Positions 9,055-18,345 are shown, counted from the stretch's first letter. The stretch is 64,000 nucleotides of DNA from Streptomyces sp. MMBL 11-1 (GCF_028622875.1 NZ_CP117709.1:4219001-4283000), one strand, 5' to 3'. Notes: generated by a model from the sequence alone, not told the origin. Program-made: numbers and translations.

Positions 9055-10260
9055 TCAGCCCAGCCGTGCCAGCCGCTCCACCGCCTCCTCCAGGACCTCG
9101 TCCTTCTTGCAGAAGGTGAAGCGGACCTGGCTGCGGCCCGCCTCCGGGTCGTCGTAGAAGACCGAGTTCGGCACGGCGGCCACCCCGCAGCGCTCCGGGA
9201 GCGCGCGGCAGAAGGCGCCCGCGTCCTCGTCGCCGAACGGGGAGATGTCGGTGGTGATGAAGTACGTCCCCTCCGGTTCGTACACGCGGAAGCCCGCGGC
9301 GCGCAGTCCCTTCGCCAGCAGGTCCCGCTTGCGGCGCATGTCCTCCCGGAACGCGGTGAAGAAGGCGTCGGGCAGGGCGAGCGCCTCGGCGATCGCGTAC
9401 TGGAACGGCCCCCCGCTCACGAAGGTCAGATACTGCTTCGCCGCGCGCACGGCGGCCACCAGCGGCGCGTCCCCGGTGACCCAGCCGATCTTCCACCCGG
9501 TGTACGAGAACGTCTTGCCCGACGAGGAGATTGACACCGTGCGCCCGCGCATCCCGGGGAGCGCGGCGATCGGGTGGTGCGCCCCCGCGAAGACCAGGTG
9601 TTCGTACACCTCGTCCGTGACGACCAGCAGGTCGTGCTCCACCGCGAGGGCCGCGATCCCGGCCAGCTCGTCGGGGGTGAGCACCGCGCCGGTCGGGTTG
9701 TGCGGGGTGTTCAGGAGCAGGAGGCGGGTGCGCGGGGTGATGAGGGTGCGCAGCTCGTCGAGGTCCGGCCGGAAGTCCGGGGCGCGCAGGGTGAGGGGGA
9801 CGCGCTGCGCGCCCGCCATGGCGATGCAGGCGGCGTACGAGTCGTAGTACGGCTCGAAGGCGATGACCTCGTCGCCCGGTTCGAGCAGGGCGAGCAGGGA
9901 GGCGGCGATCGCCTCGGTGGCCCCGGTCGTCACCAGGACCTCCGTCTCCGGGGACCAGGTCAGGCCGTAGAAGCGTTCCTGGTGGGCGGCGACGGCGGTG
10001 CGCAGCTCCGGGACGCCGGGGCCCGGCGGGTACTGGTTGCCGTGCCCGGTGCGCAGCGCCCGGACCGCCGCCTCCCGGATCTCCTCGGGTCCTTCGGTGT
10101 CGGGGAAGCCCTGGCCGAGGTTGATGGAGCCGGTCCGCACGGCCAGCGCGGACATCTCCGCGAAGATCGTCGTGCCGAACGCGGCGAGGCGGCGGTTGAG
10201 CAGTGGCCGCCCGTCCGCCGGGGTTCCCTGGGTCGCTCGTCCCTGTGTCATGGGCGCCAT
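9055..10260 (-). CDS. PLP-dependent aminotransferase, class I/II
   Basis: A full-length 401-residue fold-type I aminotransferase. Visible features are the substrate/PLP segment INLGQGFPDTEGPEEI, TGATEAIAASLLALLEPGDEV, the Asn of LNTPHNPTGAVL, TDEVYEHLVF, and the PLP lysine in SISSSGKTFSYTGWKIGW. The Arg that binds the carboxylate is in QVRFTFCKK. The pattern is closest to the kynurenine/glutamine aminotransferase-like (KAT/YbdL) group, so aromatic amino acids or methionine are plausible substrates; this is not provable here. It is transcribed toward the YbjN gene. Confidence 0.9.
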   Translation of the reverse strand: MAPMTQGRATQGTPADGRPLLNRRLAAFGTTIFAEMSALAVRTGSINLGQGFPDTEGPEEIREAAVRALRTGHGNQYPPGPGVPELRTAVAAHQERFYGLTWSPETEVLVTTGATEAIAASLLALLEPGDEVIAFEPYYDSYAACIAMAGAQRVPLTLRAPDFRPDLDELRTLITPRTRLLLLNTPHNPTGAVLTPDELAGIAALAVEHDLLVVTDEVYEHLVFAGAHHPIAALPGMRGRTVSISSSGKTFSYTGWKIGWVTGDAPLVAAVRAAKQYLTFVSGGPFQYAIAEALALPDAFFTAFREDMRRKRDLLAKGLRAAGFRVYEPEGTYFITTDISPFGDEDAGAFCRALPERCGVAAVPNSVFYDDPEAGRSQVRFTFCKKDEVLEEAVERLARLG

Positions 10261-10388
10261 CCTGGGCCGAAGCTCTGGAGTTGCTCAAGTCCGCTTTGGC
10301 GCGCGGAGGACCTGGGAATCCCCCTGTCACAACAACGGGGAAGCGGTGGGGGACCTCGCTTCGGGGGAAAGAAAGGCGAGTGGGGAAC

Positions 10389-10667
10389 ATGAACGTCTTC
10401 ATCGCTGTGCTGGTTTCGGTGGTCGTCATCGGAGCGCTGCTGGCCGGTCTGCGGGTCACCGGCGGGCGTGGGCCGGCCGCGCCGCGCGCCGGGCGCCGGC
10501 GCTCCGCGAGCGGGGCCTCCGCCGATGGCGGGGGCTCCGGTGGCGGCTGGTGGGCGGGTGGCACCGACTCCGGCACCGACTCCGGCAGTGGCGGCGGGCA
10601 CTCCTGCGGCGGGGGTTCGTCGTGCGGGGGCGGCGGCGGGGGCGGTTGCGGCGGGGGCGGCAGCTGA
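10389..10667 (+). CDS. Small membrane-anchored Gly-rich protein
   Basis: The 92-residue product has one N-terminal membrane helix (NVFIAVLVSVVVIGALLAGL), a basic linker, and a Gly/Ser/Cys-rich tail with CGGGSSC and G-rich runs. Such tails are common on small Streptomyces membrane proteins of unknown role. The ATG at 10389 follows GTGGGGAA. It is divergent from the aminotransferase. Confidence 0.6.
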   Translation: MNVFIAVLVSVVVIGALLAGLRVTGGRGPAAPRAGRRRSASGASADGGGSGGGWWAGGTDSGTDSGSGGGHSCGGGSSCGGGGGGGCGGGGS

Positions 10668-10713
10668 CCCGGCAGCCACCGGCGCGCAGTCACCGAACGT
10701 GACATGACTTCGG

Positions 10714-10750
10714 GCGTCCGGAGGGTGAACTCCCTACGGACGCTCTTTTG
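10714..10750 (+). terminator. Intrinsic terminator
   Basis: GCGTCCG (10714-10720) pairs with CGGACGC (10737-10743), followed at once by TCTTTTG. The remaining bases up to the next gene at 10990 show no further gene; they include a GGGCCCCCGGGGGG palindromic run near 10791. Confidence 0.65.
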
Positions 10751-10989
10751 TTGAGCGACGCGGACGTTTTTGGTTGAACAAGTGAACCGGTGGGCCCCCG
10801 GGGGGATGGAAACCACGGCAAGTTGGGCGAAAACGCTGTGAGTGGTCGTACTTCGTGATTCCCTCGTTGAAGAGAACAATCAGCCCTCGGACCCCAGTCG
10901 GACCAGATCGGGCGCTCCCCACCTCCCACGTGCGGCAACCCGGGGCGTCCTGCTGTCCATGTGTCCATGTGTGTTTGCGGAGCCCACCC

Positions 10990-11511
10990 ATGCTCACCAC
11001 CCTCCAGACGGCCTACTCCGACACCCGCGCCGCCGACCTGGCCTGGATGCTGGGACGGGAGCCGCTGCCTGCCCTGGCGGTCCTCGATCTCCAGCTCGGC
11101 GGCGCCGAACTCCAGTTGAGGCTGCTCGGCGCCTCTCATCAGGTCCTCCTCCAGGAGGACCGCGGCGTCTGCTCCGAGACCGTGGCCTGTATGCCCGGCA
11201 GCAGCACCCCCCTGCCCCTCGGCGTCGCGAAGCGGCTCGGGGACTGGGAGTACGAATTCGCGGCACGTGTCGAGACCCTGACGCAGGGACAGTTCGCCGG
11301 GCGGGCACAGGAGTTGCTCGCCCTGGTGAGCGACCACCCGCACGGTCTGGCGGGCACTTTTCCCGGCAGCCCGTACGCCTTCACCGCGATGCTCGCCCAG
11401 CGCACCGAGGGCCAGGTGCGGTGGCGCACCTGGCACGCGTACCCGCAGGAAGGGCAGTTGGTGGTGACCCGGACCAGGGTGGGGGTGCGCATTCCCGCGC
11501 CCGCGGCCTGA
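10990..11511 (+). CDS. DUF2617 family protein
   Basis: The 173-residue cytoplasmic protein matches the actinobacterial DUF2617 pattern: VLDLQLGGAELQLRLLGASHQV near the start, LGDWEYEFAARVETL in the middle, and FTAMLAQRTEGQVRWRTWHAYPQEGQLV...TRVGVR at the end. The function is unknown. Across Streptomyces it sits directly upstream of the membrane spermidine-synthase-like gene, as here. Confidence 0.8.
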   Translation: MLTTLQTAYSDTRAADLAWMLGREPLPALAVLDLQLGGAELQLRLLGASHQVLLQEDRGVCSETVACMPGSSTPLPLGVAKRLGDWEYEFAARVETLTQGQFAGRAQELLALVSDHPHGLAGTFPGSPYAFTAMLAQRTEGQVRWRTWHAYPQEGQLVVTRTRVGVRIPAPAA

Positions 11512-11578
11512 CCGGCGGCGGCACTTGCACCCGTGTGGGTGACAGGCCGCGACGATGCGGTGACGTAGCGTTCGCATC

Positions 11579-13177
11579 ATGATCGACCAGCAGATATCGC
11601 CGCGAGGGGGCGCGGCGCGGCTTCCCGTACGGCCGAGGACCGGTCGGTTCCTCGTGCTGGCCGCGGTCTTCGTCTGCGCCGCCTGCGGCCTCGTCTACGA
11701 GCTCGAACTGGTCGCGCTCGCCTCCTACCTGATCGGTGATTCGGTCACCCAGGCCTCCGTCGTGCTCTCCGTGATGGTGTTCGCGATGGGCATCGGCTCC
11801 CTTCTCGCGAAACGTTTGCGCTGCCATGCCGCCGTCGGTTTCGGGATGGTCGAGGCGGCCCTCGCGCTGATCGGCGGCTCCTCCGCGCTGGTGCTCTACG
11901 CCTCGTTCGCCTGGCTCGGCGACTCGCAGTACGCCCTGGTGGGGTTCTCGCTGGCGATCGGGGTGCTGATCGGCGCGGAGATCCCGCTGCTGATGACGCT
12001 GATCCAGCGCGTCGACCGGCAGGACGCCGGCGGGGCCGTCGCCGACCTCTTCGCCGCCGACTACGTGGGCGCGCTGGTCGGCGGGCTCGCGTTCCCGTTC
12101 CTGCTGCTGCCGGTGCTGGGGCAGTTGACCGGTGCGCTGTTCACCGGCGCGGTCAACGCGGCGGCGGGCGGCGCCCTGGTCCTGTGGGTGTTCCGGCGCG
12201 ACCTCAGCTCCCGCTCCCGGTGGCTCCTCGTCCTGGTCAACGTCCTGGTGATCGCGGTCCTGGCCACCGCCACGGTGCTGGTCGACGACTTCGAGCGGGC
12301 GGCGCGGCGGGCGGTCTACGGGGACCAGGTGCGGGTCGCCGTGCAGAGCGGGGTGCAGGAGGTCGTCCTGACCGGCGCCGACCGCGCTTCCCTCGACCTC
12401 TATCTGGACGGCAGGCTGCGGGTCAGCGCCCGCGACGAGTACCGCTACCACGAGGCGCTGGTGCACCCCGCGATGAACGGGCCCCGCGCCCGCGTGCTCG
12501 TCCTGGGCGGCGGCGACGGGCTCGCCGCCCGCGAGGTGCTGCGCTACCGGGACGTCCGCTCGGTCACCGTCGTCGAGCTGGACCCGGCGGTCACCCGACT
12601 GGCCCGCACGGACCCCGCCCTCTCCGAGCTGAACGGCCACGCCTTCCGTGACCCCCGCGTCACGGTGGTCGGGGCGGACGCGTTCCCCTGGCTCCGGTCC
12701 GACCGGGGGCGCTACGACGTGGTGATCTCCGACCTTCCGGACCCGGGCATCACCGCCAGTACGAAGCTGTACTCCGCGGAGTTCTACGGGCTGGTCGCGG
12801 AGGCCCTGGCCCCGGACGGGCGGCTCGTGGTGCACGCCGGGCCGCTGGGGACCCGGCCGCGGACCTTCTGGACGGTGGAGGCCTCGGTGCGCGCCGGCGG
12901 ACTCGCGACCTGCCCGTACCGCGTCACCGGCCGGTACGCGGGCCTCGCCGCGAGCCCGGACCGGGGCGGCGGCGAGGACCTGGAGCGGGAGGACTGGGGC
13001 TTCCTCCTCGCCGGACCGGGCGCCGCGCCGCAGCCCGCGCTGGCCGACGGAGGGCCCGTACCGCGGTCGCTGGGCGGCGGGGAGCTGCGCGAGGGGGCGC
13101 GCGCGGCGGACGACGCCCGGCTGCCGGGGCTGATTCCGTCGACGCTGATCCACCCCCGGTACTGGGAAGAGGTGTGA
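11579..13177 (+). CDS. Membrane protein with spermidine-synthase-like methyltransferase fold
   Basis: The 532-residue protein has an N-terminal half with about seven membrane helices (from [23 protein letters not shown] to about residue 235). A Rossmann aminopropyltransferase-like domain follows. It shows the polyamine-synthase strand [24 protein letters not shown], the nucleotide-binding [17 protein letters not shown], the acidic [16 protein letters not shown], and [11 protein letters not shown]. This two-part architecture is conserved in actinobacteria. The C-terminal domain suggests aminopropyl transfer from decarboxylated SAM, but activity has not been clear for the membrane-fused class. 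The ATG at 11579 lacks an obvious ribosome binding site. Confidence 0.85.
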   Translation: MIDQQISPRGGAARLPVRPRTGRFLVLAAVFVCAACGLVYELELVALASYLIGDSVTQASVVLSVMVFAMGIGSLLAKRLRCHAAVGFGMVEAALALIGGSSALVLYASFAWLGDSQYALVGFSLAIGVLIGAEIPLLMTLIQRVDRQDAGGAVADLFAADYVGALVGGLAFPFLLLPVLGQLTGALFTGAVNAAAGGALVLWVFRRDLSSRSRWLLVLVNVLVIAVLATATVLVDDFERAARRAVYGDQVRVAVQSGVQEVVLTGADRASLDLYLDGRLRVSARDEYRYHEALVHPAMNGPRARVLVLGGGDGLAAREVLRYRDVRSVTVVELDPAVTRLARTDPALSELNGHAFRDPRVTVVGADAFPWLRSDRGRYDVVISDLPDPGITASTKLYSAEFYGLVAEALAPDGRLVVHAGPLGTRPRTFWTVEASVRAGGLATCPYRVTGRYAGLAASPDRGGGEDLEREDWGFLLAGPGAAPQPALADGGPVPRSLGGGELREGARAADDARLPGLIPSTLIHPRYWEEV

Positions 13178-13326
13178 GCCCGTCCGGGGTGCCGGGCGGG
13201 GTGCGGTCGGTGGCCGACCAGGCGGCCGGCCCGACGGCCGCCCCGGTGGCCGTCCCGGCGAGCGGACCGGCTTTCGGCGGGCGGAAGCGCTGACGTCCGG
13301 GCCGGGGCCGATTAGGCTCGGTTTCC

Positions 13327-14301
13327 ATGGAGCATGAGGTGTTCGTTCCGGTTCCCGTCCCGACCCTGCTGCGCGCGCTGGGCGACCCCGCCCGGGTCGC
13401 CCGCTGCGTCCCCGGCCTCCAGCAGGACGCCGACGCGTCGGCGTCGCCCCTGGTGGGCCGGCTGAAGCTGCGGGCCGGCGGTCACACCATCACCTACCGG
13501 GGCGAGCTGCGGCTCACCGGCCCGGAGGGCCCCGGCGGTCCGGAAGGGCAGCGCTTCTCGGTGACCGGGCAGGGCGTGGAGGCCCGGGGCGCCGGTGCGG
13601 TCGAGCTGGCCCTGACCATCGGCCTCACGGAGGCGGACGGCGGGACGGCGCTCGCCTACAGCGGCACGGCGAGCGGGGACGGGCGGCTGGCCGAGCTGGA
13701 GGAGGGCGCGGCGCTCGCGGCCGCCCACCGGCTCCTGGACCGCTTCACCCAGCAGCTGGTGACGGAGTCGCTGGCGGTACGGGACGAAGGCGCGGGCGAG
13801 GACGCGGGCGTGGACGCGGGCGTGGAGAGCGGCGGCGACGACGCGGACGGCACGGTGGTCGCCGAGGGGCTTGAGGGCGACGAGGACACGGCCGATGACG
13901 CCGGGAGCGATGACGCCGGGGGCGAGGGTGCCCGGGGCGGAGGTGCCGGGGGCGAGGGTGCCCGGGGCGAAGGCGTCGGTGCTGTGGTCGGCGACGCCGA
14001 TGCGGAGGAGCCCGGGGCCGTGTTCGACGCGCCCGTGCCGCCGCCCTCGCTCGACCCGGTCGCCGGCGTGGAGTTCACCGTTCCGGACGAACCGCCCGCC
14101 GAGGCCGCGCACGCCCGCCGCACCATGATCGGGCGCAGCGCCGAGGAGGTCGACCACGCGCCCCCACGGGGCCGCTACGCCCCCGTGCCCTCCCCGGAGG
14201 CGGGCGGTGCGAGCACCGCCCTGCGGTGGGTCGCCCCCGCCGCCGCCCTCGCGCTCGCGTCCGCCGTGGTGCTGAGCCGGGCGTTGCGACGCCGGAGGTG
14301 A
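13327..14301 (+). CDS. SRPBCC (CoxG-like) protein with C-terminal membrane anchor
   Basis: The first 150 residues fit the SRPBCC/carbon-monoxide-dehydrogenase subunit G type lipid-binding fold: VFVPVPVPTLLRALGDPARVARCVPGLQ, then VGRLKLRAGGHTITYRGELRL, then LLDRFTQQLVTESL. A long acidic low-complexity linker follows (about 160-230) with GEGARG-like repeats. A single C-terminal helix (WVAPAAALALASAVVLSRAL) ends in RRRR. The 324 residues are unusually long for CoxG because of the linker and anchor. No CO dehydrogenase genes are nearby, so a CO role is unlikely; membrane-linked hydrophobic ligand binding is the safer guess. Confidence 0.7.
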   Translation: MEHEVFVPVPVPTLLRALGDPARVARCVPGLQQDADASASPLVGRLKLRAGGHTITYRGELRLTGPEGPGGPEGQRFSVTGQGVEARGAGAVELALTIGLTEADGGTALAYSGTASGDGRLAELEEGAALAAAHRLLDRFTQQLVTESLAVRDEGAGEDAGVDAGVESGGDDADGTVVAEGLEGDEDTADDAGSDDAGGEGARGGGAGGEGARGEGVGAVVGDADAEEPGAVFDAPVPPPSLDPVAGVEFTVPDEPPAEAAHARRTMIGRSAEEVDHAPPRGRYAPVPSPEAGGASTALRWVAPAAALALASAVVLSRALRRRR

Positions 14302-14372
14302 CGGGCGTCGGAGGCGGCGGGCACGAGAGGCACCGCGCGCCGGAGGCGGGCGCGGGCCAGTAGGGTCGTCGG

Positions 14373-15197
14373 GTGAGCAGGAGCGAAGAGAACGTCAGAC
14401 TGACCGTCGGCGACGCCGAGTTGACCGTCGACCCCGTGCACGGCTGCCGGATCAGCAGCCTGCGGATCGGGGGCGCCGAAGTGCTCCGCCAGGGCGAGCG
14501 GTACGGCTGCTTCCCGATGGTGCCCTGGTGCGGGCGCACCGGGAACGGCGAGTTCCGCAACGGCGACGAGCTCCACCGGCTGCCGCTGAACTCCCCGCCG
14601 CACGCCATCCACGGCACCGGCCGCGACACCTCCTGGCAGCCGGCGTTCACGGCCGCCGAGCTGGAGGAGGGGCGGGCCGCGTTCTACTACGACCTCGCCG
14701 AGCCCTGGCCGTACCGGGGCCGGGTGACGCAGACCTTCGAGCTGACCGGGGACGCGCTGACGCTGGGCCTCGCCGTCGAGACGTCACGCGACTCCTTCCC
14801 GGCCCAGGCCGGCTGGCACCCCTGGTTCCACCGCACCCTCGACGGCGTGGACGTCGAGCTGTCCTTCGACGCCGCCTGGCAGGAGGAGCGCGGCGCGGAC
14901 CATCTGCCCACCGGCCGACGCATCGACCCCCTGCCCGGTCCGTGGGACGACTGCTTCGGCATGCCCGACGGCGTGGACGTGAAGCTCACCTGGCCGGAGC
15001 GGCTGGAGCTGACGGTGAAGAGCCGCAGCGAATGGGTGGTCGTCTACGACGAGCAGGACGAGGCCGTCTGCGTCGAGCCGCAGTCCGGGCCGCCGAACGG
15101 GCTGAACACCGCGCCCCGGCTGGTGACCCCGATCGACCCGCTGGAGATCACGACGACCTGGAGCTGGGCGCGGCCCGGCGCCGGTCCCCGGCCGTAG
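14373..15197 (+). CDS. Aldose 1-epimerase family protein
   Basis: The 274-residue beta-sandwich mutarotase-like protein includes GCRISSLRIGGAEVLR, CFPMVPWCGRTGNGEF, the His of HAIHGTGRDTSWQ, the AGWHPWFHR motif, and the final acidic CVEPQSGPPNGLN. The two His and the late Glu correspond to the catalytic set of galactose mutarotases. It probably interconverts sugar anomers in the cytoplasm; the specific sugar is unknown. The GTG start at 14373 is close upstream of pyrE (30-nt gap), so it may be co-transcribed. Confidence 0.85.
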   Translation: MSRSEENVRLTVGDAELTVDPVHGCRISSLRIGGAEVLRQGERYGCFPMVPWCGRTGNGEFRNGDELHRLPLNSPPHAIHGTGRDTSWQPAFTAAELEEGRAAFYYDLAEPWPYRGRVTQTFELTGDALTLGLAVETSRDSFPAQAGWHPWFHRTLDGVDVELSFDAAWQEERGADHLPTGRRIDPLPGPWDDCFGMPDGVDVKLTWPERLELTVKSRSEWVVVYDEQDEAVCVEPQSGPPNGLNTAPRLVTPIDPLEITTTWSWARPGAGPRP

Positions 15198-15227
15198 GCC
15201 CGGCCCGTACCGCTTACCCTCGTGGAC

Positions 15228-15767
15228 ATGACTGACGTACGCGCTGACCTGCTCCAGCAGATCAAGGACAAGGCCGTGGTGCACGGCAAGGTGACCCTCT
15301 CCTCGGGTCTGGAAGCCGACTGGTACATCGACCTGCGCCGGATCACGCTGGACGGCAAGGCCGCGCCGCTGGTCGGTCAGGTCATGCTCGACGCCACCGC
15401 CGAGCTGGACTACGACTGCGTCGGCGGGCTGACCCTGGGCGCCGACCCGGTCGCCACCTCGATGCTGCACGCCTCCGCCGCCCGCGGTGCGAGCCTGGAC
15501 GCGTTCGTCGTCCGCAAGGCGCAGAAGGCGCACGGGATGCAGCGCCGTATCGAGGGCACCGACGTGAAGGGCCGCCGCTGCCTGGTCGTCGAGGACACCT
15601 CGACGACGGGTGGTTCGCCGCTGACCGCCGTCGAGGCGGTGCGCGAGGCGGGCGGCGAGGTCGTCGCCGTCGCCGTGATCGTCGAGCGCGGTGCCGCCCC
15701 GGCCATCGCCGAGGCCGGTCTGCCCTACGTGCACGTCTACTCGGTGGCCGACCTCGACCTGGGCTGA
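15228..15767 (+). CDS. pyrE: Orotate phosphoribosyltransferase
   Basis: The 179-residue enzyme converts orotate and PRPP to OMP in pyrimidine synthesis. Diagnostic segments are HGKVTLSSGLEADWYIDLRR, the loop region VRKAQKAHGMQRRIEG, and the PRPP-binding CLVVEDTSTTGGSPLTAVEA. ATG 15228 (MTDVRADLL) is preferred over a GTG two codons earlier. It is not clustered with other pyr genes, which is normal in Streptomyces, and lies before a parS site and fba. Confidence 0.95.
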   Translation: MTDVRADLLQQIKDKAVVHGKVTLSSGLEADWYIDLRRITLDGKAAPLVGQVMLDATAELDYDCVGGLTLGADPVATSMLHASAARGASLDAFVVRKAQKAHGMQRRIEGTDVKGRRCLVVEDTSTTGGSPLTAVEAVREAGGEVVAVAVIVERGAAPAIAEAGLPYVHVYSVADLDLG

Positions 15768-15773
15768 GCCCGG

Positions 15774-15807
15774 GGCGGACCCTGTTTCACGTGAAACAGG
15801 GTCCGCC
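15774..15807. other. parS chromosome-partition site in a 34-bp perfect palindrome
   Basis: The core TGTTTCACGTGAAACA (15783-15798) is identical to the bacterial parS consensus bound by ParB. It is embedded in a longer perfect palindrome whose arms extend to 15774 and 15807 (GGCGGACCC ... GGGTCCGCC). Streptomyces carries many parS copies in the oriC half of the chromosome, so the site fits a location within a few hundred kb of oriC. The longer palindrome could also fold in RNA and terminate pyrE transcription. Confidence 0.93.
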
Positions 15808-15912
15808 GGGTGGAGCCGGATGAGGAGTCTGGGAAGATGGGGGCGACGATGACGTCGCCCCCAGGTCAGGGACTCACAGCCTGCACACCCGCACATCCCA
15901 AGGAGCGGTCAG

Positions 15913-16944
15913 ATGCCCATCGCAACCCCCGAGGCGTACGCCGAGATGCTCGACCGGGCAAAGGCGGGCAAGTTCGCCTACCCGGCCATCAACGTCACCT
16001 CGTCCCAGACCCTGCACGCCGCCCTGCGCGGCTTCGCGGAGGCCGAGAGCGACGGCATCATCCAGATCTCCACCGGCGGTGCGGAGTTCCTGGGCGGCCA
16101 GCACAACAAGGACATGGTCACGGGTGCGGTCGCCCTGGCCGAGTTCGCGCACATCGTCGCCGCGAAGTACGACGTCACCATCGCGCTGCACACCGACCAC
16201 TGCCCCAAGGACAAGCTGGACGGTTACGTACGTCCGCTGCTCGACGTCTCCGCGGAGCGCGTCGCCAAGGGTCTGAACCCGCTGTTCCAGTCCCACATGT
16301 GGGACGGTTCGGCCGAGACCCTCGCCGACAACCTGGCCATCGGCCAGGAGCTGCTGGCCAAGGCCGCCGCCGCCAAGATCATCCTTGAGGTCGAGATCAC
16401 CCCGACCGGCGGTGAGGAGGACGGCGTCACGCACGAGATCAACGACGAGCTGTACACGACCGTCGACGACGCGCTGCGCACCGCCGAGGCGCTCGGTCTG
16501 GGCGAGAAGGGCCGCTACCTGCTGGCCGCCTCCTTCGGCAACGTCCACGGCGTCTACAAGCCGGGCAACGTCGTGCTCCGCCCCGAGCTGCTGAAGGACC
16601 TCCAGGCGGGCGTCTCCGAGAAGTACGGCAAGCCGGCCGGCAGCCAGCCGTTCGACTTCGTCTTCCACGGCGGCTCGGGCTCCACCGCCGAGGAGATCGC
16701 CACCGCGCTGGAGAACGGCGTCGTGAAGATGAACCTCGACACCGACACCCAGTACGCCTTCACCCGCCCGGTCGTGGACCACATGTTCCGCAACTACGAC
16801 GGTGTCCTGAAGGTCGACGGCGAGGTCGGCAACAAGAAGACCTACGACCCCCGCACCTGGGGCAAGGCCGCCGAGGCGGGCATGGCCAAGCGCGTCACCG
16901 AGGCCTGCGGCCACCTGCGCTCCACGGGTACGAAGCTGAAGTAA
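15913..16944 (+). CDS. fba: Class II fructose-bisphosphate aldolase
   Basis: The 343-residue zinc enzyme of glycolysis/gluconeogenesis cleaves fructose 1,6-bisphosphate to DHAP and glyceraldehyde 3-phosphate. Class II features seen are FAYPAINVTSSQTLHAAL near the start, the zinc/catalytic HTDHCPKDK, FQSHMWDGSAETL, the zinc His of SFGNVHGVYKPGN, and the phosphate-binding FVFHGGSGSTAEEI. The ATG at 15913 follows AAGGAG (15900-15905). It is probably a monocistronic, strongly expressed housekeeping gene, with a stem-loop terminator 28 nt behind it. Confidence 0.97.
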   Translation: MPIATPEAYAEMLDRAKAGKFAYPAINVTSSQTLHAALRGFAEAESDGIIQISTGGAEFLGGQHNKDMVTGAVALAEFAHIVAAKYDVTIALHTDHCPKDKLDGYVRPLLDVSAERVAKGLNPLFQSHMWDGSAETLADNLAIGQELLAKAAAAKIILEVEITPTGGEEDGVTHEINDELYTTVDDALRTAEALGLGEKGRYLLAASFGNVHGVYKPGNVVLRPELLKDLQAGVSEKYGKPAGSQPFDFVFHGGSGSTAEEIATALENGVVKMNLDTDTQYAFTRPVVDHMFRNYDGVLKVDGEVGNKKTYDPRTWGKAAEAGMAKRVTEACGHLRSTGTKLK

Positions 16945-16971
16945 CCACCCGTCCGCACGGACGTACGGTGT

Positions 16972-17004
16972 CGGGCCCGGTCCTCCTTCAGGGGGCCGGG
17001 CCCG
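16972..17004 (+). terminator. Strong GC stem-loop behind fba
   Basis: CGGGCCCGG (16972-16980) pairs with CCGGGCCCG (16996-17004); the arms extend inward through TCCTCC/GGGGG with a TTCA loop. There is no U-tract, which is typical of Streptomyces terminators. Confidence 0.7.
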
Positions 17005-17038
17005 TTGCCGTACCGGGAGAGAGAGAAGAGGCCCCGTT

Positions 17039-18202
17039 GTGGGTGCGACTTACGATTTCGACGCCGTCGTCGACCGCCGGGGCACCTGGTGCGTCCAGTG
17101 GGACGGGGTCGCTGACCGGTTCGGGGCCGACGGGCTGCTGCCGTTCACCATCTCCGACATGGACTTCGCCACGGCCCCCGAGGTCCTGGCCGCGCTCCGG
17201 GCCCGCCTGGAGCACGGGGTGTTCGGCTACACCACCTGGCAGCAGGACGACTTCCGCTCGGCGATAGCCCACTGGTACGCCACCCGGTACGGCACCACGA
17301 TCGACACCGGGCAGCTGGTCTACGGGCCGTCCGTGCTCAACCAGCTCTCCCAGCTGCTCCGGATGTGGACGGGGGAGGGGGACGGCGTCGTCGTCCACAC
17401 CCCCACGTACGACGGCTTCCGCAAGGCGGTCACCGGGCTCGGGCGCGAGCTGCGGGGGGTGCCGGTGGGGGACGAGGAGGCGCTGGAGCGCGAGCTGTCG
17501 CGGGCGGACGCGAAGGTGCTGGTGCTGTGCTCGCCGCACAACCCGACGGGCCGGGTGTGGACGGCCGACGAGCTGGCCCGGACGGCCGCGCTGGCCGAGC
17601 GGCACGGGGTCGCGGTGATCAGCGACGAGATCCACGCGGACTTCGTGCACGACGGCGGAGTGGGGCGCGTCCATGTGCCGTGGACGCGGGTGGCGGGCGC
17701 CGGGCGCTGGGCGCTCGTCTCCTCCGGTTCGAAGGCGTTCAACTTTCCGGCGCTGACCGGTTCGTACGGGCTGATCGGCGACCCGGCCGACCGGGCGGAG
17801 TTCGTGCGCCGGATGGAGACGGGGGAGGGCCTGGCGTCGCCGGCCGTCCTGTCGTTGACCGCGCACATCGCGGCGTACCGGGAGGGGGCGGCGTGGCTGG
17901 ACGCGGTACGGGCGTACGTGGCGGGGAACCTGGATCACGTCGCGGAGCGGCTGGGGGCCGCCTTCCCCGAGCTGGGGTGGGAGCCGCCGCAGGCCGGGTA
18001 CCTGGCCTGGATCGACCTGCGGCCGCTGGGGGTGGACGACGAGGCGTTGCAGCGGGAGCTGGTGGAGCGGGAGAAGGTGGCGATCATGGGCGGCTCCGTC
18101 TACGGGGCGCCCGGGTTCGTCCGGCTGAACGTGGGGTGCCCTCGGGAGAAGGCGGTGCGGGGGGTGTCGGCGTTGGTGCGGGCGGTGGAGGCCGTGCGGT
18201 AG
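17039..18202 (+). CDS. MalY/PatB-type PLP aminotransferase (C-S lyase family)
   Basis: The 387-residue fold-type I PLP protein has the MalY/PatB hallmarks. These are LPFTISDMDFATAPEVLAAL at the start, FGYTTWQQDDFRSAIAHWYATRYG, LCSPHNPTGRVW, VISDEIHADFVHDG, the PLP lysine in SSGSKAFNFPALTGSYG, and GYLAWIDLR near the end. This family usually cleaves cystathionine or other Cys-S conjugates; some members are aminotransferases. The GTG start at 17039 follows GAGAGAGAAGAGG. It is a separate transcription unit between terminators. Confidence 0.85.
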   Translation: MGATYDFDAVVDRRGTWCVQWDGVADRFGADGLLPFTISDMDFATAPEVLAALRARLEHGVFGYTTWQQDDFRSAIAHWYATRYGTTIDTGQLVYGPSVLNQLSQLLRMWTGEGDGVVVHTPTYDGFRKAVTGLGRELRGVPVGDEEALERELSRADAKVLVLCSPHNPTGRVWTADELARTAALAERHGVAVISDEIHADFVHDGGVGRVHVPWTRVAGAGRWALVSSGSKAFNFPALTGSYGLIGDPADRAEFVRRMETGEGLASPAVLSLTAHIAAYREGAAWLDAVRAYVAGNLDHVAERLGAAFPELGWEPPQAGYLAWIDLRPLGVDDEALQRELVEREKVAIMGGSVYGAPGFVRLNVGCPREKAVRGVSALVRAVEAVR

Positions 18203-18205
18203 GGG

Positions 18206-18345
18206 TGGCCCCGGGGGCGTTGCCCCCCCGGGGACCCGTTGCGGGGGCGTTGCTCCCCGGCCCCCGTTGCGGGAGCGTGCCCCCCGGCCCCCGTTGCGGG
18301 GGCGCTGCCCCCGCGCCCCCGCTCCTCAATCGCCGGAGGGGCTGG
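18206..18345. repeat. GC-rich tandem units ending in a dispersed Streptomyces repeat
   Basis: About four units close to CCCCGGCCCCCGTTGCGGG occupy 18206-18315. They lead into CTCCTCAATCGCCGGAGGGG (core of 18317-18345), a sequence I recognise as a dispersed intergenic repeat of Streptomyces genomes. A diverged copy in reverse orientation is at 30402-30430. The rest of the gap to 18445 shows nothing else. Confidence 0.6.

Noticed and set aside
15774..15807. Palindrome as an ordinary terminator only
   Set aside because: The centre is an exact match to the parS consensus, which chance palindromes would not give. A terminator role may be additional.
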